A DNA stretch of 64,000 nucleotides from Oceanibaculum pacificum (lineage in GTDB: Bacteria > Pseudomonadota > Alphaproteobacteria > Oceanibaculales > Oceanibaculaceae): positions 1 to 64,000 of the forward strand of contig NZ_LPXN01000094.1 of the NCBI RefSeq assembly GCF_001618175.1, in the 5' to 3' direction. The notes under the pieces are model-generated. The model was not told where the DNA came from. It ran no database searches and saw nothing but the letters and a program-made list of their open reading frames with translations. This document shows positions 24,013-34,403 of the stretch, one piece after another. The stretch's first letter is position 1. The number at the start of each line of letters is the position of its first letter. A program made the translations under genes and the position numbers.

Positions 24013-25389
24013 CTAAAAATACTCTAGCCGAACCGAGAACAGCTTCTCCACCTTCTTCACCGCCTCGGTGGCGACGAAGGCGACAACCCTGTCCTGCGCC
24101 TGGATGCGGGTGTCGCCGCGCGGCATGATGACGTTCTCGCCGCGCACCAGCGCGCCGATAATAATGCCGTTCGGCAGCTTCGCCTCGCGCAGCGGCACGC
24201 CGACCAGGTTGGAGGTCTCCAGCGCCTCGGCCTCGATCACCTCGCCAACGCCCTCGCGCAGCGAGTGCACCGCGCGGATGCGCCCGCGCCGCACATGCTG
24301 GAGGATGGTGGAGACGGTGATGGAGCGCGGATTGACCACCGCATCGACACCCAGCGCCGTCACCAGCGGGCCGTAGGGCTGGTTGTTGATCAGCGTCACC
24401 GCCCGCTCGCAGCCATAGCGCTTGGCCAGCAGCGAGCCGATGATGTTCACCTCGTCGTCGTTGGTGACCGACACGAAGGTCTCGGTATTGCGGATATTCG
24501 CCTCTTCCAGGATTTCCGGGTCAAGCGCGCTGCCGTTCAGCACCATGGTGCGGTTCAGCTGGCCGGCGGCGGCGCGGGCGCGCTCCGGCGAGACCTCGAT
24601 CATCTTCACGCTGACGCCCGGCTCCTCCGCCTCGATGGTCTGGGCGAGCGTCAGGCCGATATTGCCGGCGCCGACGATGACGATGCGCCGCGCCTCCGGC
24701 TCCTGATGGCCGAAAGCCGCCATGGCGCGGGCGAGATGCGTGGTATCGCAGACGAAATAGACCTCGTCGCCGACCAGCATCTGGTCCTCGCTGCTGGGCA
24801 CCACCACCCGGTCGTTGCGGATGATGCTGACCACCGTCATGTTCAGGTCCGGGAACAGGCTGGCCAACTGGCGCATTGGCGTGTTCAGCACCGGGCAGTC
24901 GCGGTCGCACATCACGCCGACCACGCGGATGCGGTCCTCGACCATCGAGAGCATGTCGAACGCCCCCGGCACCTGAAGCTGCTGGCTGATATGGCGCGCT
25001 ACCTCGACTTCCGGCGAGATGATGACGTCGATCGGCATGTTGTCGCGGCTGAACAGATCGGCCCATTCCGGCATCAGGTAATTCTGGCTGCGGATCCGGG
25101 CGATCTTGGTCGGCACCTGGAACAGCGAATGGCCGACCTGGCAGGCCACCATGTTCACCTCGTCGGCGTAGGTGACGGCGATCAGCATGTCCGCCTCCTT
25201 GGCCCCGGCCATTTCCAGGGTGCCCGGATGGCTGGCATGGCCGACAAAGGCGCGCACGTCCAGCGTGTCGCTGATCTTGCGGATCAGGTCGGCGGACTGG
25301 TCGATCACCGTCACGTCGTTGCCCTCGGCGGACAGATAGCGCGCGATGCTGGAGCCGACCTGGCCGGCGCCGCAGACGATGACATTCAT
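24013..25389 (-). CDS. trkA: Trk system potassium uptake regulatory protein TrkA
   Basis: A 458-residue peripheral membrane protein gating the TrkH/TrkG K+ channel. Two tandem RCK-N/RCK-C units are seen: the first starts MNVIVCGAGQVGSSIA, the second begins RRIVIVGAGNIGLTLA. Each has a dinucleotide-binding GxGxxG loop and a DEVN motif (TYADEVNMVACQVG, TNDDEVNIIGSLLA). The ATG at 25389 starts the first Rossmann fold; the frame upstream is not conserved. trkA after ntrYX is a typical alphaproteobacterial order. trkH is not in the window. Confidence 0.95.
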   Translation of the reverse strand: MNVIVCGAGQVGSSIARYLSAEGNDVTVIDQSADLIRKISDTLDVRAFVGHASHPGTLEMAGAKEADMLIAVTYADEVNMVACQVGHSLFQVPTKIARIRSQNYLMPEWADLFSRDNMPIDVIISPEVEVARHISQQLQVPGAFDMLSMVEDRIRVVGVMCDRDCPVLNTPMRQLASLFPDLNMTVVSIIRNDRVVVPSSEDQMLVGDEVYFVCDTTHLARAMAAFGHQEPEARRIVIVGAGNIGLTLAQTIEAEEPGVSVKMIEVSPERARAAAGQLNRTMVLNGSALDPEILEEANIRNTETFVSVTNDDEVNIIGSLLAKRYGCERAVTLINNQPYGPLVTALGVDAVVNPRSITVSTILQHVRRGRIRAVHSLREGVGEVIEAEALETSNLVGVPLREAKLPNGIIIGALVRGENVIMPRGDTRIQAQDRVVAFVATEAVKKVEKLFSVRLEYF

Positions 25390-25432
25390 GGCTTGGCCTA
25401 CCCTATCCTGTTCGGCGCCTTGGCGGCGATTG

Positions 25433-26833
25433 TTATACCAGCTTCTGCGAACGTTCGGGCGTGGAGACGCCAAGCGACTTCAGCTTGCGATGCAGGGCGG
25501 AGCGCTCCATGCCGACGAAAGCGGCGGTGCGCGAGATATTGCCGCCGAACCGGTTCACCTGGGCGATCAGATATTCCCGCTCAAACACTTCGCGCGCCTC
25601 GCGCAGAGCCAGGCTCATGATCTCCCCACCCTTATCGAGCCGCGCGACCGCGGGGGCGATGGCGCTGATCTCCGGCGGCAGGTTTTCCGCGCGGATCGGC
25701 TCGCGCGGATCGCCCGGGGCCATGATCAGCAGCCATTCCGCCACATTGCGCAACTGGCGCACATTGCCCGGCCAATCATAGGCCTGCAAGGCCGCCACCG
25801 TATCGTCGCCGATCGGGCGCAGCGGCAGGCCCGCCTGCTCCGCCGCGCGGGTCAGGAAATGCCGGATCAGATGCGGGATATCCTCGCGCCGCTCACGCAG
25901 CGGCGGCACGCGCAACGGCACCACATTGAGCCGGTAATACAGATCCTGGCGGAACCTGCCCTCCTGCATCTCGGCTTCGAGATCGCGGTTGGTGGAGGCG
26001 ATGACGCGGACATCCACCTCGACCCGCCGGCCGCCGCCGACCCGCTCGAAGGTCTGATCCTGCAACACCCGCACGATCTTGCCCTGGGTCTCCAGCGGCA
26101 TATCGGCCACCTCGTCCAGCAGCAGCGTGCCGCCATGCGCCTGCTCGAAGGTGCCGACCTTGCGGGTGCCGCTGCCATCGACATCGACATCGCTGCCGAA
26201 CAGCTCCAGCTCCAGCCGGTCGGGATGCATGATGGCGCAGTTCAGCACCATGAACGGCCCGCGCACCCGGCGCGACTTGGCGTGCAGCATGCGCGCGACC
26301 ACCTCCTTGCCGGCCCCGGCCGGGCCGGTCAGCAGCACGCGGCTGCCAGTCGGGGCCACCTTGTCGATGGCGAGGCGAAGCTGCGCGGTGGAGGCCGCGG
26401 GGCCGGTCAGCTCCATCTCCGGGCCGCCGCGCAGGCGAAGCTCGGCATTTTCCTGGCGCAGCCGGGCGGCCTCGATGGCGCGCTCGACCAGCAGCAGCAG
26501 CCGGTCGGCCTTGAACGGCTTTTCGACGAAATCGTAAGCGCCGTGCTGGATAGCGGTCACCGCCGTCTCGATGGTGCCATGGCCGCTGATCATCACGAAG
26601 GGCAGGTTCGGGTGCTCGCGCCGCATGCGCTCCAGGATTTGCAGCCCATCCATATCGCTGCCCTGCAGCCAGATATCCTGGATCACCAGATGCGGCAGGC
26701 GCGAGGACACCGCCTCCAGCGCTTCCTGCGCGGTGCCGGCGGTGCGGGTGCGATAGCCTTCATCTTCGAGAATATCCGCGATCAGATGCCGAATATCGGC
26801 CTCGTCATCGACGATCAGAATGTCATGCGCCAT
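25433..26833 (-). CDS. ntrX: Nitrogen assimilation response regulator NtrX
   Basis: A 466-residue response regulator: receiver domain with phosphorylation site Asp53 (VIQDIWLQ), an AAA+ domain with Walker A GPAGAGKE and Walker B GGTLLLDEVAD, and a Fis-type helix-turn-helix (SRTAAFVGMERSALHRKLK). The sigma-54-contacting GAFTGA loop is absent; the corresponding place reads SDVDVDGSGTRKVGTF. It therefore probably works as a sigma-70-type regulator or repressor, as known for several alphaproteobacterial NtrX proteins. It overlaps ntrY by 11 bases. Confidence 0.95.
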   Translation of the reverse strand: MAHDILIVDDEADIRHLIADILEDEGYRTRTAGTAQEALEAVSSRLPHLVIQDIWLQGSDMDGLQILERMRREHPNLPFVMISGHGTIETAVTAIQHGAYDFVEKPFKADRLLLLVERAIEAARLRQENAELRLRGGPEMELTGPAASTAQLRLAIDKVAPTGSRVLLTGPAGAGKEVVARMLHAKSRRVRGPFMVLNCAIMHPDRLELELFGSDVDVDGSGTRKVGTFEQAHGGTLLLDEVADMPLETQGKIVRVLQDQTFERVGGGRRVEVDVRVIASTNRDLEAEMQEGRFRQDLYYRLNVVPLRVPPLRERREDIPHLIRHFLTRAAEQAGLPLRPIGDDTVAALQAYDWPGNVRQLRNVAEWLLIMAPGDPREPIRAENLPPEISAIAPAVARLDKGGEIMSLALREAREVFEREYLIAQVNRFGGNISRTAAFVGMERSALHRKLKSLGVSTPERSQKLV

Positions 26834-29195
26834 GAGCCGCCGTCAGTTGCCGGTTCCCGTGACCAGACTGGAGGGCGTCGAGATCGCCCGGCGCGGAGAT
26901 AGCCTCTCGCTCCGGGAAAATCAACCGCACGCACGCCCCGCCATGGGCGCGGTCCTCCAGTATGAGATCACCATCGTGATCCTCCATGATCTTTTTGACG
27001 ATTGCGAGGCCAAGTCCAGTGCCCTTCTCGCGAGTCGTCACATAAGGCTCGGTCAGCCGATGACGTTCCTCCTTCGGCAGGCCCTTGCCGTTATCCTCGA
27101 CCCGCAATTCGACCGTGCCGTCGCCACGGATCAGCGCGATGCGCAGCACGCCGCCTTTCGGCTTGCGCCCTTCCTGCCGTTCCTGTTCCTGCCTGCCATG
27201 GATCGAATCGACGGCGTTCTGCGCCAGGTTGGTCAGCGCGCGGCGCAGTTGGCTCTTGTCGCAGATCAACGTCACCGTCTGCGCCGGGAACGCGCCGATC
27301 ACCCGCAGATCGGGATGCGCGTTCTGATACAGCGCTTTCGTCTCGCGGCACAGCTCCAGCATGTTCGCCGGCGCCAGCACCGGGCTCGGCATGCGGGCGA
27401 AGGAGGAGAATTCATCCACCATCCGGCCGATATCGCCGACATGGCGGATGATCGTCTCGGTGCAGGTGACAAAGGTTTCGCGGTCGGTCTCGATCTGTTT
27501 CAGATATTTGCGCTTCAGCCGCTCGGCGGAAAGCTGGATCGGCGTCAGCGGATTCTTGATCTCATGCGCGATGCGGCGCGCGACATCGGCCCAGGCGGCC
27601 TTGCGCTGAGCATTCATGAGTTGGGTGATGTCGTCGAAGGTCACCACGAAGCCCTGCGGCTTCTCGCCTTCGCGCAGCGGCACCAATATTTCCGCCGTGA
27701 TCCGCACCAGCAGCGTGCGCTGCCCGGCATCGCCCTGTAACAGGATTTCCCGCTCATGAATGCGTTCCGGGCGGCTCTGGGCGGCTTCCAGCAATTCCGC
27801 CATCTCCGGCGCCACCTCGTCGATGCGCTGGCCGATGGCGCGCTCCAGCGGCATGCCGAGCAGCAGCGAGGCGGAGCGGTTCGGCAGGTTGATCCGCCCG
27901 TCCGCATCCAGCCCGATCACGCCGGCCGACACGCCGGACAGTACCGTCTCGGTGAAGCGGCGGCGGGTGTCGAGCTGGCGGTTGGCGTCGATCAGCTCGC
28001 GCCGCTGCTCCTGCAACTGCATGGTCATGCGGTTGAAGGCGCGGCTGAGCACACCAAGCTCGTCGGACGGATCCTCCTCCTGCACCCGTGCGGTTAGGTC
28101 GCCGGCGCGCACCCGCTCCGACGCGCCGATCAGATTGCGCACCGGGCGCCACAGCTCCGCCGCCACGTTCAGCCCGACCCAGACGGCAGCCAGTAGCAGC
28201 AGCAGCGCGACCACGACGAAGATCATTACGAAGGTGATCTGCAGGCTGGATTGCCGGCCTTGCAGGCGCTGATATTCCTCCACCGCCGCGTCGGTCTTCT
28301 CCAGATGGTCCAGCACCTTGCTGTCCACGAAGCGGCCGACGAACAGATAGGCGTCGGCATAGGAATCCAGCCGCACCAAGGCGCGCACCCGGTCGTCCGG
28401 GTCGGTGTCCAGCAGCACCACGGCGCCGGTCTGGGCTTCCTGGATCGCCGCATCCGGGACCGTCTCGAACTGCATAGAGAAGCTGAGCGCCGACTGCCCC
28501 AGGATAGTGCCGCTGCCATCGAACATCACCGCTTCGGTCAGCGAGCGCACCATCGCCTGGGCGGATACGAAGGCGTTCAGCCGGCGCGGATTGCCGATCA
28601 TCGACAGCGCCTCGCGGTTGAGATCGGCAGCCATCGCCAGCGCGTCGGCGCGAATCGTCTTCTGGTGTTCCTGCAGATAAGCCCGCGCCACTTCGCGCGA
28701 TTCGTTCACCGCCGTGCGCACTCGCTCGTCAAACCAGGATTGGATGCCGAAATTCAGGAACAGCGCCGAGAAGACCGCGACAATGATCGCCGGAATCACC
28801 GCCACCAGGCCGAACAGGGTGACCAGCTTCAGATGCAGCCGCGACCCGGCAAGGCCGCGTTTGCGCTCCAGCCAGATCTGCACGATGCGATAGGTGACGA
28901 CCACGCCGATCGACAGCAGCAGGAACAGGTTGATGTTCAGCAGCACGAAGACGGTGGTCGGATTCGGCCCGGCCGGCCCGGAATCGGTCAGCGCGGCATA
29001 GGTGGCGATGCCGGAGACGATGGCGGCGATGATCAGCGCGATGGCGACCTTGCGGCCCAGCCGCACGCGCGCCGCCCAACCGCCGAGCTGACGCCACATC
29101 AGCGTGGCGTTGCCGGGCGCCGCATTGCCGGAATCGCCGGCTTCCTGCGCCACGTCGCGGGGCGACCGATCTTGCGAGAAAGCGTCCTGGGTCAT
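26823..29195 (-). CDS. ntrY: Nitrogen regulation sensor histidine kinase NtrY
   Basis: A 790-residue membrane kinase. Several N-terminal helices (VAIALIIAAIVSGIATYAAL; NLFLLLSIGVVVTYRIV; LFGLVAVIPAIIVAVFSALF) and another after the periplasmic sensing region (VVALLLLLAAVWVGLNVA) lead into HAMP (VRAGDLTARVQ), PAS (GVIGLDADGRINLPNRSA), HisKA with the phosphorylated histidine in RRIAHEIKNPLTPIQ, and a catalytic domain (NLAQNAVDSI, VEDNGKGLP, GTGLGLAIVKKI). It phosphorylates NtrX, encoded immediately downstream with overlapping ends, and responds to nitrogen and redox status in relatives. Confidence 0.96.
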   Translation of the reverse strand: MTQDAFSQDRSPRDVAQEAGDSGNAAPGNATLMWRQLGGWAARVRLGRKVAIALIIAAIVSGIATYAALTDSGPAGPNPTTVFVLLNINLFLLLSIGVVVTYRIVQIWLERKRGLAGSRLHLKLVTLFGLVAVIPAIIVAVFSALFLNFGIQSWFDERVRTAVNESREVARAYLQEHQKTIRADALAMAADLNREALSMIGNPRRLNAFVSAQAMVRSLTEAVMFDGSGTILGQSALSFSMQFETVPDAAIQEAQTGAVVLLDTDPDDRVRALVRLDSYADAYLFVGRFVDSKVLDHLEKTDAAVEEYQRLQGRQSSLQITFVMIFVVVALLLLLAAVWVGLNVAAELWRPVRNLIGASERVRAGDLTARVQEEDPSDELGVLSRAFNRMTMQLQEQRRELIDANRQLDTRRRFTETVLSGVSAGVIGLDADGRINLPNRSASLLLGMPLERAIGQRIDEVAPEMAELLEAAQSRPERIHEREILLQGDAGQRTLLVRITAEILVPLREGEKPQGFVVTFDDITQLMNAQRKAAWADVARRIAHEIKNPLTPIQLSAERLKRKYLKQIETDRETFVTCTETIIRHVGDIGRMVDEFSSFARMPSPVLAPANMLELCRETKALYQNAHPDLRVIGAFPAQTVTLICDKSQLRRALTNLAQNAVDSIHGRQEQERQEGRKPKGGVLRIALIRGDGTVELRVEDNGKGLPKEERHRLTEPYVTTREKGTGLGLAIVKKIMEDHDGDLILEDRAHGGACVRLIFPEREAISAPGDLDALQSGHGNRQLTAAHGA

Positions 29196-29258
29196 CCCTA
29201 TCCAAAGAAGGCCCGGAGGGGGCCCGGTCCGTGCCCGGTACAGGGCGATCCGCTGCCG

Positions 29259-30715
<1,457 letters not shown>

Positions 30716-30719
<4 letters not shown>

Positions 30720-31867
30720 TCGTCTCCATCGACAGGCAGTTGGTCGATGGCCGCCGGCTCGCTCGCCATCGGCAGCATGACGCGGAAGATGGTGCGGCGC
30801 GGCTGACTGTCCACCTCAATGATGCCGCCATGATCGCCGACCAGCTTGGCGACCAGCGCCAGCCCCAGCCCGCTGCCATTCTGCTTGGTGGTCACGAAGG
30901 GGTCGAACAGGTTCTGCCGCAACTCGTCCGGGATGCCGGGACCGTTATCGATGACGCTGATCACCAGCGGCAGGTCGAACCGGCTGCGCGTGCCGGGCAG
31001 CGCCAGGCGGATGCCGTGCTTGTAGGCGGTGGACAGCACAATCTCCCCCCCCTCCTCCGGCAAGGCCTCGGCGGCGTTCTTCACCAGGTTCAGGAACACC
31101 TGGATCAGTGTGTCGCGGTTGCCCAGCACGGCCGGCAGCGACGGGTCGTACTGCTCGACGAAGCGATGCTGGCGCGCGAAGCCGGTCTTCGCGACCTTGC
31201 GCACATGGTCGAGCACCAGATGGATGTTCACCGGCCCGCGCGGCATCGGCCGCTGGTCGGAGAACGCCTCCATGCGATCGACCAGGGCGCAGATGCGGTC
31301 CGTCTCGTCGCGGATCAGCATGGTCAGTTCCTGGTCGCCCGGATCCTCCACGCTCTGTTCCAGAAGCTGGGCGGCGCCGCGAATGCCCGAGAGCGGGTTC
31401 TTCACCTCATGCGCCAGCATCGCCGCCATGGCGGTGACGGAGCGCGCCGCCCCCCGGTAGGTGAGCTGCTGCTGGAATTGCAGCGCCACCGAGCGCTCGT
31501 GGATGCAGATGGCGACATGGCCTTCCGTGTCGGTCACCTGGGCAACCTCCAGCGTCACTTCATGCATCCCGATGCGCGGCGTCTCCAGCGTCACCCCGTG
31601 ATCGGCCATCGAGTTGCCGTGCGCGCGCACCTGCGACAGCAGGAAGAAAAGCGGGCTGTCGGCCGGAATGAAGTCATACAGCGGTTGGCCCAGCATCTGG
31701 TTGGTGCTGAGCCGGAAGAATTGCTCGGCCGCGTCGTTCACGTAAAGCAGCACATTGCCGGCATCGACCACGATGATCGGGCTGGCGAGAGCACTGAGTA
31801 CGGCGCTTTCGTCGACCGCGTGGCGGCGGACGGCACGGCGGAGCGTCGTCGCAAGGGCACGGGCCAT
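30716..31867 (-). CDS. ntrB: Nitrogen regulation sensor kinase NtrB
   Basis: A 383-residue soluble histidine kinase/phosphatase partnered with NtrC and controlled by PII proteins. PAS domain ([19 protein letters not shown]), HisKA with [16 protein letters not shown] box [11 protein letters not shown]1 VIDNGPGIP and G2 [13 protein letters not shown]. No membrane segment. The ATG at 31867 overlaps the dusB stop by one base, and the stop overlaps ntrC by 4, so dusB-ntrB-ntrC is a coupled operon. Confidence 0.96.
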
Positions 31868-32889
31868 CAGGCGGCTTCCTTGTTCGCTGGGGTCTCGTCG
31901 AAAGCACGGCCGTCGCGGACGGCGGCGAAATATTCGTCCATCGCCCGGCGCACCGCGTCGGCGTCGGTGGTGTTGTTCACGATCTGGCGGAATTGCGCGG
32001 AACCGGGCATCGAACGGCTGTACCAGCCGACATGCTTGCGCGCGATGCGGCACCCGAGCTGCGGGCCGTAATGCTCTATGATCGCTTCCCAATGGTCGCG
32101 CAGCGTCGCCAGAATGGTATCCAGGGCGGGATCGGGCAGCGTCTCGCCGGTGGCCAGGTAATGGGCCACCTGATTGGGAAACCAGGGCCGGCCATAGGCG
32201 CCCCGGCCGATCATCACTCCGTCCGCGCGGGACAGGCGCAACGCCTCGGCCGCCTCCTGCTCCGTGGTGATGTCGCCATTCACCACGACCGGAATGGACA
32301 CCGCCGCCTTCACCTGCCGCACGAAGGACCAGTCAGCCCGACCGGTATAAAACTGGCAGCGGGTGCGGCCATGCACGGTAATCATCCGAATGCCCAGATC
32401 CTGGGCGATGCGCGCCAGGCGCGGCGCGTTGCGGCTGGCATCGTCCCAGCCGGTGCGCATCTTCAGCGTGACCGGAATATCCACCGCCTTGACCGTCGCC
32501 TCGATCAACCGGGCGGCGTGATCCTCGTCGCGCATCAGGGCGGAGCCGGCCTGCTGGCCGTTCGTCACCTTCTTCACCGGGCAGCCCATATTGATGTCGA
32601 TGATCGCCGCCCCGCGATCCGCGTTCAGTTTCGCCGCCTCGGCCATCAGCGCGGGTTCGCACCCGGCAAGCTGCACCGAGAGCGGGAACTCCTCGGCGCA
32701 ATCGCCGGACATCTTGCGGATTTCCTTGCGCGCCTGCTGCACCATGGCGGCGCTGGCGATCATCTCCGACACCACCAGCCCGACGCCGAAACGCCGCACG
32801 ATGCGGCGAAACGGCCGATCCGTGACGCCCGACATGGGGGCCAGGATCACCGGACAGGGCAATATATGGGAGCCGATGCTAATGCTCAT
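31867..32889 (-). CDS. dusB: tRNA-dihydrouridine synthase DusB
   Basis: A 340-residue FMN-dependent enzyme that reduces uridine to dihydrouridine in tRNA. TIM-barrel start LAPMSGVTDRPFRRIVRRFG, the catalytic cysteine region INMGCPVKKVTNGQQAGSAL, HGRTRCQFYTGRADW, NGDI and MIGRGAYGRPW. The name nifR3 was used for the same gene in Rhodobacter because it precedes ntrBC. It is the first gene of the ntr operon and sits behind the promoter/palindrome at 32911-32956. Confidence 0.96.
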   Translation of the reverse strand: MSISIGSHILPCPVILAPMSGVTDRPFRRIVRRFGVGLVVSEMIASAAMVQQARKEIRKMSGDCAEEFPLSVQLAGCEPALMAEAAKLNADRGAAIIDINMGCPVKKVTNGQQAGSALMRDEDHAARLIEATVKAVDIPVTLKMRTGWDDASRNAPRLARIAQDLGIRMITVHGRTRCQFYTGRADWSFVRQVKAAVSIPVVVNGDITTEQEAAEALRLSRADGVMIGRGAYGRPWFPNQVAHYLATGETLPDPALDTILATLRDHWEAIIEHYGPQLGCRIARKHVGWYSRSMPGSAQFRQIVNNTTDADAVRRAMDEYFAAVRDGRAFDETPANKEAA

Positions 32890-32910
32890 CTCTTAGGCAG
32901 TTTCCCTTGA

Positions 32911-32956
32911 TGCCCAAAGTTTGGGCAAAGCTACACCGTGCATACACATCTGGCAA
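32911..32956 (-). promoter_or_regulatory. Promoter and palindromic operator of the dusB-ntr operon
   Basis: On the minus strand TTGCCA (32956-32951) and TAGCTT (32933-32928) with 17-base spacing form a candidate promoter. Directly after the -10 box lies a perfect inverted repeat, TGCCCAAA / TTTGGGCA (32911-32918 and 32920-32927) around one central base, exactly where transcription should start. This geometry fits a repressor site; it is unlike the NtrC site TGCACC-N5-GGTGCA. A 5' mRNA stem is the alternative. Confidence 0.5.
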
Positions 32957-33000
32957 GCGCGCGAATGTGCAGTGCAACAGAAATCGAGGAAAAATGCCGG

Positions 33001-33801
33001 CTAGCCTGCCAGCACGCCTGTCACGAATTTCACGCCGGGATAGGCCAGCGTCAGCAGCAGGAAGGCGACCAGCACCAGCCGCGTCGCCAGCCTGCCCCGC
33101 AGCCCGGTGCGGAAATGGGCGAACAGCAGCACGCCGAGCAGCAGGAAGGTCAGCACCGACAGCACGCTCTTATGGTCAAGCGACATCAGGCTGCCCGTCT
33201 CGAAGAACGTGACCGCCATGCCGGTGGCCACCCCCAGGCCGAGCAGAATTTCGGCCGAGGTCAGCAGGGTGATCTGCAAGCGCTCCCCTTCCGCCACAGC
33301 CGGCAATAGGCGGGTGAGCCGGGTCGGCCGCTTGCGCTTCAGCCCCCGTTCCTGCAGGAACACGGCCAGGGCGGCCACCGCCGAGAGAGTCAGCAGGCCA
33401 TAGGCGAACACCGCCAGCAGGATATGCGACTGGGTCCAGGCACTGGGCGCGGTGCCGAGCAGGCCGTCGGTCGCCGGCTCCTGCAGGACGGTCGCCAGAA
33501 TGCCGAGCAGCAACAGATAGGGCAGCAGCAGCGGCAACATCCGCCACCCTGCCACCGTGGTTGCCGAGATCAACGCGAACAGCGCCATGCTGGCGGCGAC
33601 GGTCACCCATAGTGCGCCGGACAGGTCGGTATGCCAGCGTCCGCCCATCTCCACCGCCACCCACCCCAGCGGCCCGATGACGGCAGGCGCCAGCAGCAGC
33701 CAGAACAGCCAATCGCGCGCCGGCGATCGCGTGAAGGGTATCGCCAGCGCCGGCAGCAGGGAGATAAGAGCCGACAGGCTTATGATCAGTGTGCTTGGCA
33801 T
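33001..33801 (-). CDS. YpjD/CcsA-like membrane protein (cytochrome c assembly family)
   Basis: A 266-residue integral membrane protein with about eight hydrophobic helices. The WTQSHILLAVFAYGLLTLSAVAA region and a late LDHKSVLSVLTFLLLGVLL segment with His match the CcsA/HemX/YpjD family; the tryptophan-rich WWD loop of true haem-handling CcsA proteins is not seen. YpjD-type proteins often neighbour ffh; here the gene stands upstream of dusB in the same direction with a 111-base gap. The ATG at 33801 starts the first helix. Function is not firmly known. Confidence 0.82.
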   Translation of the reverse strand: MPSTLIISLSALISLLPALAIPFTRSPARDWLFWLLLAPAVIGPLGWVAVEMGGRWHTDLSGALWVTVAASMALFALISATTVAGWRMLPLLLPYLLLLGILATVLQEPATDGLLGTAPSAWTQSHILLAVFAYGLLTLSAVAALAVFLQERGLKRKRPTRLTRLLPAVAEGERLQITLLTSAEILLGLGVATGMAVTFFETGSLMSLDHKSVLSVLTFLLLGVLLFAHFRTGLRGRLATRLVLVAFLLLTLAYPGVKFVTGVLAG

Positions 33802-34028
33802 GGCAGCCTTATAGCGTGTCTTGACGCCAACATACAGAGTTGCGAGCGATTCGCAAAAACAGAAGTTCACCGGGATCAAATCCGGCAATTTTTACCCGGC
33901 AATATTTGCCCAGCGGTTGAATCGGCGCCTCATGGCTTGCGTCTTTTCTATTGAAATTACTTGACCTTTTGCCCCATCAGGCAGGCACATCGCTTGCTTC
34001 TCCCTACTGGCAATCAAGGGAGCGCGCC

Positions 34029-34334
34029 ATGTCCATATCCGGTATCGGGTCGACCTATACGCCGCCGGTCGGTGGCGCAGGCACCGGCCAGCATGACTCC
34101 AAGGTCAAGGGGCGGTCGGCGGAGGATGAATTCCTCTCCTATATGGAGAAAACCCCGGCAGAGCGCATGCGCGAGGCTATCCTGGGGTCCATGGGCATGA
34201 CCGAAGAACAACTTGCCGGCATGGATGCGGCGGAGCGCGAAAAGATCGAGCAGAAGATCCGCGAGACCATCCGCGCCAAGGTCGAGGAAGACACGGAAAA
34301 ACGCACCGGCATGATCGTCGACATGTCGGTCTGA
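34029..34334 (+). CDS. Conserved small hypothetical protein
   Basis: 101 residues; no recognised function. A Gly/Pro-rich N-terminus (SGIGSTYTPPVGGAGTG) precedes a highly charged helical region (EDEFLSYMEKTPAERMREAI, then TEEQLAGMDAAEREKIEQKI and AKVEEDTEKR), probably a small helical bundle or coiled coil. The ATG at 34029 has AGGGAG about 7 bases upstream. The type looks like a conserved alphaproteobacterial family. It stands in front of ispDF but has its own 227-base upstream region, which includes the inverted repeat TTGCGA/TCGCAA at 33840-33856. Confidence 0.72.
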   Translation: MSISGIGSTYTPPVGGAGTGQHDSKVKGRSAEDEFLSYMEKTPAERMREAILGSMGMTEEQLAGMDAAEREKIEQKIRETIRAKVEEDTEKRTGMIVDMSV

Positions 34335-34403
34335 CGATCTCCGGCCGTTTCCAGGCCAGCATCGCGGTGGAATTTGCCGCCGCGCCGGCATAGGCTCGCG
34401 CCC

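Noticed and set aside
25346-26902. 518-residue open frame opposite ntrX
   Set aside because: No domain, composition typical of an antisense shadow; ntrX on the other strand has complete motifs.
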